Assembly: GCA_964479465.1 (NCBI GenBank)
Contig: CAYZMG010000013.1
Coordinates: forward strand, 1-64,000
Length of the DNA: 64,000 bases
Reading direction: 5' to 3'
Source of the DNA: CADCTB01 sp964479465
Lineage (GTDB): Bacteria > Actinomycetota > Acidimicrobiia > Acidimicrobiales > AC-14
The notes below the pieces were generated by a model that was not told where the DNA came from, ran no database searches, and saw nothing but the letters and a program-made list of their open reading frames with translations. Below are positions 61,101-64,000 of this stretch, piece after piece. A program made the position numbers and the translations under genes. The number at the start of each line of letters is the position of its first letter. The stretch's first letter is position 1.

Positions 61101-61350
61101 GGGCCGGACGTTCCGGCTCCAGGATGCGCCGGAGGTTGGCGATGTAGACCGGCAGGCTGCCCATCGAACGCCCGGCGGGCGCCGCCGGCCACAGGAACTC
61201 GGCAAACCGGTCGAGGGAAACAACCCGGTTGGCGTTGACAAGTAGGGCGGCGAGGACGAGGCGCTGCTTCGGGCGCCCAAGGTCAAGGCGCTCCTCGCCG
61301 CTGGTCGCATCGAGCGGCCCGAGCAGCCCGAAGTGCATTCGTCCGCCGCT
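58156..61350 (-). CDS. SARP/BTAD-AAA-type transcriptional regulator
   Basis: 1,064 residues. N-terminal winged HTH of the OmpR/SARP type (MHFGLLGPLDATSGEERLDLGRPKQRLVLAALLVNANRVVSLDRFAEFLWP, about 5-95), a BTAD domain (about 100-245), then an AAA ATPase with P-loop VAGEPGIGKTRLVQ and Walker B LALVIDDLQWAD (about 310-560). The long TPR-like C-terminal region (about 600-1060) follows. Such AfsR-like proteins sense a signal through the ATPase and TPR part and activate nearby genes. The target may be the adjacent peptide-binding lipoprotein gene. ATG at 61350 is used; another Met lies at residue 6. Confidence 0.9.
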   Translation of the reverse strand, partial: SGGRMHFGLLGPLDATSGEERLDLGRPKQRLVLAALLVNANRVVSLDRFAEFLWPAAPAGRSMGSLPVYIANLRRILEPERPARTPPERIVTHPPGYLLRIAPGEYDAADFEELAAQGSRHLAGGRPGAARRDLGEALSLWRGRAMEEFDFAALEAERLESLRVAVLENRIEADLALGAHTSVVGELEALVQLHPLRERLVGLLMVALYRSGRQAEALRAYAAARTFLGDELGIDPGPDLRRLESCILAQEPKLDWTPPAAEALPAALVAPPPPATTVALEDVFVGRTAQLAVMDLALARSAEQSGGFVLVAGEPGIGKTRLVQQAVSAAAARGCAVAWGRCEEGDGAPPFWPWIQVIRALLRHPDTEAVQAALHSHGAQLAQLVPEVGAVVGDLASLPPLDPAGARFRFFEAVGGFLEGLAASGTLALVIDDLQWADPPSLDLTTHVARRIPALNALLVATYRDVDPAPDARLTETLAALGRLPRGLHVRLGGLERDEVAQFMAHEAGGEAPAAVVDLVWSRAAGNPFFVGELTRLLVAERQLTEDAAGAAVPWAVRQVVERRLARLPDETRRLLTVAAVAGLDFDLRVVAVAAGVELDPALDLVDLAVAAGVVAEQPAAPARFVFSHALVQETVYAEASRLRRARLHGQVAEALEHVGGDQAAATEVARHLYEAVPVTGPDRAVAAALRASAAAQAALAYEVAESHLRRALELVATMAPGPDRDLHELAVQDQLAPLLTLVKGVAVSETAAAWTRATELCQSLGDQRRLLQPLWGLLSFAWARGDLAGARALGEHLLRLGVDASEPVVTATAHLGLGSVALCAGELDKGARHLTAGKELADVLPDDTLAHVTHADLRVQVDSWLAMAHHLHGRHEKGQALIDGALARARALGDPFSVAIGLAFAVFARVLSGTVTEVGRFAEELLVHSGTHQLADFAFHAKVAQLWTAAHRPDSAAQLGAALHALPPAALASIRPWRPFWLALAAEAWQRLGRVDRAERAVAEALGEVDVMGTSFCEAELLRLRGELRADRADLDAAVRRAGEQGAEVYRERAVASLGRFSS

Positions 61351-61377
61351 CATGGCGCCCAAACTAGAGCGCGCTCG

Positions 61378-62889
61378 CTACCCGGACGGGGAAAGCGTCA
61401 GCCAGGTCTGGCTGATGGCCGACGGGTGGGGCTCGCCGAGGTCGACACCCGTGCGCATCCCGTAGACACCGAAGACGCCGGCCACGGGCACCACGGCGAA
61501 CTCGCGGTTCACGAGGGCGGCGGTCATGGCCGCCGCCAGCCCCTGGACGTCCTCCCCGCTGGTCGCCGCTGCCGCCTGGGTGACCAGCGCCGAGTAGTCG
61601 GGATCGGGGGCTGTACGCAGCGCCAGCAGGAAGGCCGGGTTGGCGTCGTTCTGATTGGGCATCGCCAGCTCGACGTCGTACCCGCGGTCGCGGTTCTGCT
61701 CGCCCGTCCTGATGTCGTGCGCCTTGCGGACAGCTGTCTCGATGCCGATGTCCCTCAGCTGGGCGGCGATGAACCGCAGCCCCGCCTCCGGGACCGACGG
61801 CCCGCCGATGAAGGTCAGCGACAGCCGGCGGGCACCACTGGTGCGGATGCCATCGGCGCCGGCCTTCCAGCCTGCCTCGTCGAGGATCTGGCGGGCGCGA
61901 GCCGGCTCGAAGGTGGACTGGGCCACCGACGCCGCCGCCCCGCCCAAAACCGCCGGCGGGGACATCCACCGGCCGGGCTCGCCGTTGCCCCCCAGCACCT
62001 CGGCGACGTAGCGCTGCCGGTCCACCGCCAGCGAGACGGCCTGGCGCAGCGCCCGGTCGGCCACGAACTGCCCGGTGGCGCTGAAAAGGAGGACCTGGGT
62101 TGCCCCCAACGGGGCCCGGACCACCCGGAACCCGTCGGCCTCGACCGCAGCCACCGCGTCCCGGGGCAGCCCGGTCACCATGTCGACCTCCCCGCGGCGG
62201 AGGGCCTCCAGGCGGATCTCGGGCTCGGGCATGAACCGGAACGTGATCCGCTCCGCCCGGGCCTTCGTCCCCCAGTATCCGTCGAAGCGCTCCACGACGA
62301 GCTGGCGGCGGGGCTGGTACTCGACCACCCTGAACGGTCCGGTGCCGACCGGTGGCTCGGAGTCGTTGTGGGCGTCCTGGGGCACGATCGGGCCCTCGGG
62401 ATGCACGAGCTGCTCCGGCAGGCGCAGGTTGGGCGTGGTGGACACGAAGTCGACGGTGAGATCGTCGACCTTGGTGACCGTCTGCAGGGTGCCGGACACC
62501 GACCGCAGTAGCGCCTCCCGGCCGGTCCAGGACCACACCACGTCGTCGGCCCCGAAGTGCCGGCCGTCGTGCCAGGTCACGTTCGGGCGGAGGTGGAAGC
62601 GCCACGTTGTGGGGTCGACCATCTCCCACCGCTCGGCCAGGCCGGGGCGCACGGTGAAGTCGGGGGCGAGGGAGACGAGCGGCTCGTACACGCCGGCGTT
62701 GAGTTCGCCGGCGGCGAAGTGGCGGGCGGTGGCGCCCTGGCCGGTGAGGGGCCAGATGTCCTCGCCGACGCCGATGCGGACCTCGCCGGCCCGGGCCGGG
62801 CCGGCGATCGACGGCTCCGGACCGTCCCCGCCGCCCGAGCAGGCCGCAGCCAGGCAGGCCACGACGAGCATGCCGACCACCCTGCCCAA
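61378..62889 (-). CDS. Peptide/nickel-type ABC substrate-binding lipoprotein
   Basis: About 503 residues. Start TTG 62889 (or GTG 62880) gives a signal peptide with lipobox LAAAC. SBP_bac_5 landmarks: YEPLVSLAPDFTVRPGLAERWEMVDPTTWRFHLRPNVTWHDGRHFGADDVVWSW, GTGPFRVVEYQPRRQLVVERFDGYWG, and LRQAVSLAVDRQRYVAEVLGG. Binds oligopeptides or similar ligands outside the membrane. No permease genes follow. It lies 27 bp upstream of the SARP gene on the same strand, so it may be a ligand sensor linked to that regulator. Confidence 0.87.
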   Translation of the reverse strand: MGRVVGMLVVACLAAACSGGGDGPEPSIAGPARAGEVRIGVGEDIWPLTGQGATARHFAAGELNAGVYEPLVSLAPDFTVRPGLAERWEMVDPTTWRFHLRPNVTWHDGRHFGADDVVWSWTGREALLRSVSGTLQTVTKVDDLTVDFVSTTPNLRLPEQLVHPEGPIVPQDAHNDSEPPVGTGPFRVVEYQPRRQLVVERFDGYWGTKARAERITFRFMPEPEIRLEALRRGEVDMVTGLPRDAVAAVEADGFRVVRAPLGATQVLLFSATGQFVADRALRQAVSLAVDRQRYVAEVLGGNGEPGRWMSPPAVLGGAAASVAQSTFEPARARQILDEAGWKAGADGIRTSGARRLSLTFIGGPSVPEAGLRFIAAQLRDIGIETAVRKAHDIRTGEQNRDRGYDVELAMPNQNDANPAFLLALRTAPDPDYSALVTQAAAATSGEDVQGLAAAMTAALVNREFAVVPVAGVFGVYGMRTGVDLGEPHPSAISQTWLTLSPSG

Positions 62890-63073
62890 CCAGTCGCGCG
62901 AGACGATGGCCGGATCGTAGATCCTCCTCCCACCACAGCATCGATGCGACGAGTTCGAACAGATCGACGGCGCTTCGGGCCCCCTCCACGGACAAGGTTG
63001 GCGACAGGCGCTGTTCACCCGGCGAGAACGCATCCGAAATCGGAAGGTCACGGCCTCTTCGTAGGTTCGAGCG
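62890..63073. other. Divergent intergenic region before narK
   Basis: 184 bp between the divergent binding-protein and NarK genes, expected to hold both promoters. I see no convincing -35/-10 pair or operator. The sequence is mildly less GC-rich near 63040-63060 (CGAAATCGGAAGG). Confidence 0.3.
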
Positions 63074-64000
63074 ATGGATCTCACCCGTGGAACCGAAGCC
63101 CGGAAACGACTGAAAGGGCTGTGGAGTTTCCAGGGCAAGTACCGGATCCTCCACCTCACGTGGCTCGCCTTCTTCTTGTCCTTCGTGGTGTGGTTCAACT
63201 TCGCGCCGTTCGTCAACACCATCGGGGAGCAGTTCGGGCTCACCAAGGCCCAGAAGGTCACGATCGGCCTGTGCAACGTGGCCCTCACCGTCCCGGCGCG
63301 GATCTTCATCGGGATGGCGCTCGACCGCTACGGACCTCGCCGGGTCTATTCGGTCATCCTGATCTATTCGGCGTTCCCGTGTCTGGCCTTCGCCCTGGCG
63401 CAGACGTTCAGCCACCTCGTCGTGAGCCGGCTGGCGCTGAGCGTCGTCGGCGCCGGCTTCGTCGTCGGCATCCGCATGGTCTCGGAGTGGTTCCCGCCCC
63501 GTGAGGTGGGCATGGCCGAGGGCGTGTACGGCGGTTGGGGCAACTTCGGCTCGGCGGCCGCCGCTTTCAGCCTGCCGCTCGTGGCGGGGATCGTCGGCGG
63601 CGACGACGGCTGGCGCTGGGCGATTACCGCCACCGGCGTGGTCGCCCTGCTGTACGGGCTGTTCTACTTCCGGGCCGTCGAGGACACCCCTGAGGGCGTG
63701 CGCTACGCCCGGCCTCGCCGCCAGGGGGCGCTCGAGGTCACGACCAGATCCGCAGCCCACGGCCTGGCTCTCCTCACCATCCCGCTGGTCGCCATACTGG
63801 GCGTGATCCTGTGGCGAGTCTGGCTCGTCGAGGTGATCACCACGACGGTTCTGTGGGTTGGCCTGGTGGCCGTGGCGGCCTTCCTTGGCTTCCAGCTCAC
63901 CACCGTGTACCGCGTCAATCGCCCGGCCATGCAGGGCGCCTACCCAGAGGCCGACCAGTACCCGTTCCGATCTGTGGTGGTGCTGTCGGTCGCCTACTTC
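63074..64000 (+). CDS. narK: NarK-type nitrate/nitrite MFS transporter (partial, cut by window end)
   Basis: 309 codons in the window, open at the right edge. MDLTRGTEARKRLKGLWSFQGKYRILHLTWLAFFLSFVVWFNFAPF and LTKAQKVTIGLCNVALTVPARIFIGMALDRYGPRRVYSVILIYSAFPCLAFALAQTF are typical of NarK. The family nitrate signature appears as GVYGGWGNFGSAAAAFSLPLVAG, and an Arg in the first half (VPARI) is at the expected nitrate-binding place. Imports nitrate or exchanges it for nitrite. No nitrate reductase gene is visible yet. Confidence 0.88.
   Translation, partial: MDLTRGTEARKRLKGLWSFQGKYRILHLTWLAFFLSFVVWFNFAPFVNTIGEQFGLTKAQKVTIGLCNVALTVPARIFIGMALDRYGPRRVYSVILIYSAFPCLAFALAQTFSHLVVSRLALSVVGAGFVVGIRMVSEWFPPREVGMAEGVYGGWGNFGSAAAAFSLPLVAGIVGGDDGWRWAITATGVVALLYGLFYFRAVEDTPEGVRYARPRRQGALEVTTRSAAHGLALLTIPLVAILGVILWRVWLVEVITTTVLWVGLVAVAAFLGFQLTTVYRVNRPAMQGAYPEADQYPFRSVVVLSVAYF

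Noticed and set aside
59335..61245. 636-codon plus-strand frame opposite the SARP regulator
   Set aside because: Shadow of the regulator gene; no recognisable domains and atypical residue use.

Overview
The window is GC-rich, gene-dense, chromosomal DNA from an actinobacterium. The FtsR-type MerR/FHA/GcvH/BFN block, DUF6457, the HhySL-type hydrogenase cluster, GarA and a SARP/BTAD regulator all point to Actinomycetota. An uncultured Acidimicrobiia-like lineage is my best guess, but I cannot confirm it. A 100-N scaffold gap (46068-46167) and two one-base frameshifts in homopolymers (near 9778 and 45656) indicate a draft or metagenome assembly. No tRNA, rRNA, CRISPR array, prophage or insertion sequence was recognised.

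Layout. (1) 127-8145: two GlsB-type membrane proteins flank a minus-strand cluster. It holds a stand-alone protease prodomain (7435-7776), a subtilisin-like protease with an unusual Cys/Ser/Thr-rich C-terminal tail (5615-7366), an APH-like kinase, a HopA1-family protein and a LanC cyclase. The last four form a tightly packed operon in which the three enzyme genes overlap by 4 bp. Kinase + HopA1 lyase + LanC is the logic of a lanthipeptide synthetase split into parts (class V-like). The obvious substrate is the Cys-rich tail fused to the protease. I regard this as the best candidate for an undescribed system. (2) 8216-15787: membrane proteins, a frameshifted ABC binding protein, a CPBP protease, a polytopic membrane protein paired with a cupredoxin-like lipoprotein, and a sialidase-like Asp-box protein. 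(3) 15784-27391: a large cluster for a group 1h-type (high-affinity, H2-scavenging) [NiFe] hydrogenase: hhyS, hhyL, a NifU-domain protein, DUF5947, DUF6084, a conserved unknown, maturation protease, two tiny DUF6893-like peptides, hypC, hypA, hypB, and five small single-TM proteins. (4) 27728-31680: glycine decarboxylase genes gcvPB, gcvPA and gcvT. (5) 31888-34465: CHASE3/HAMP/PP2C phosphatase and an ABC_sub_bind lipoprotein. (6) 34529-42430: a minus-strand housekeeping block (hisN, merR, bfn, hpt, ftsR, garA, gcvH, manC-pmm fusion, pgsA). (7) 42496-49867: a membrane metalloprotease, then mobA, DUF6457 and a selenocysteine-containing formate dehydrogenase operon (fdhA with in-frame UGA and SECIS, 4Fe-4S subunit, NrfD membrane subunit). 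(8) 49859-57714: PKD-like secreted protein, VOC protein, a four-gene maleylacetate to succinyl-CoA module, a lipoprotein hydrolase and NDH-2. (9) 57902-64000: DUF1059, a large SARP-type regulator, a peptide-binding lipoprotein, and a NarK-type transporter cut by the window end.

Together the genes suggest an aerobic, energy-scavenging soil or sediment actinobacterium. It would oxidise trace H2 and formate, feed electrons to the quinone pool (NDH-2, NrfD), and use aromatic breakdown products. Two short dispersed repeat families recur in the window. One is a 30-bp in-frame EGPSGPLSG(D/V) unit; the other is an inverted repeat with core GGACCGGCCTCCCGGGCCGG. Both sit in or at the edges of genes of the hydrogenase and formate dehydrogenase clusters. 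Several genes appear to start at CTG.
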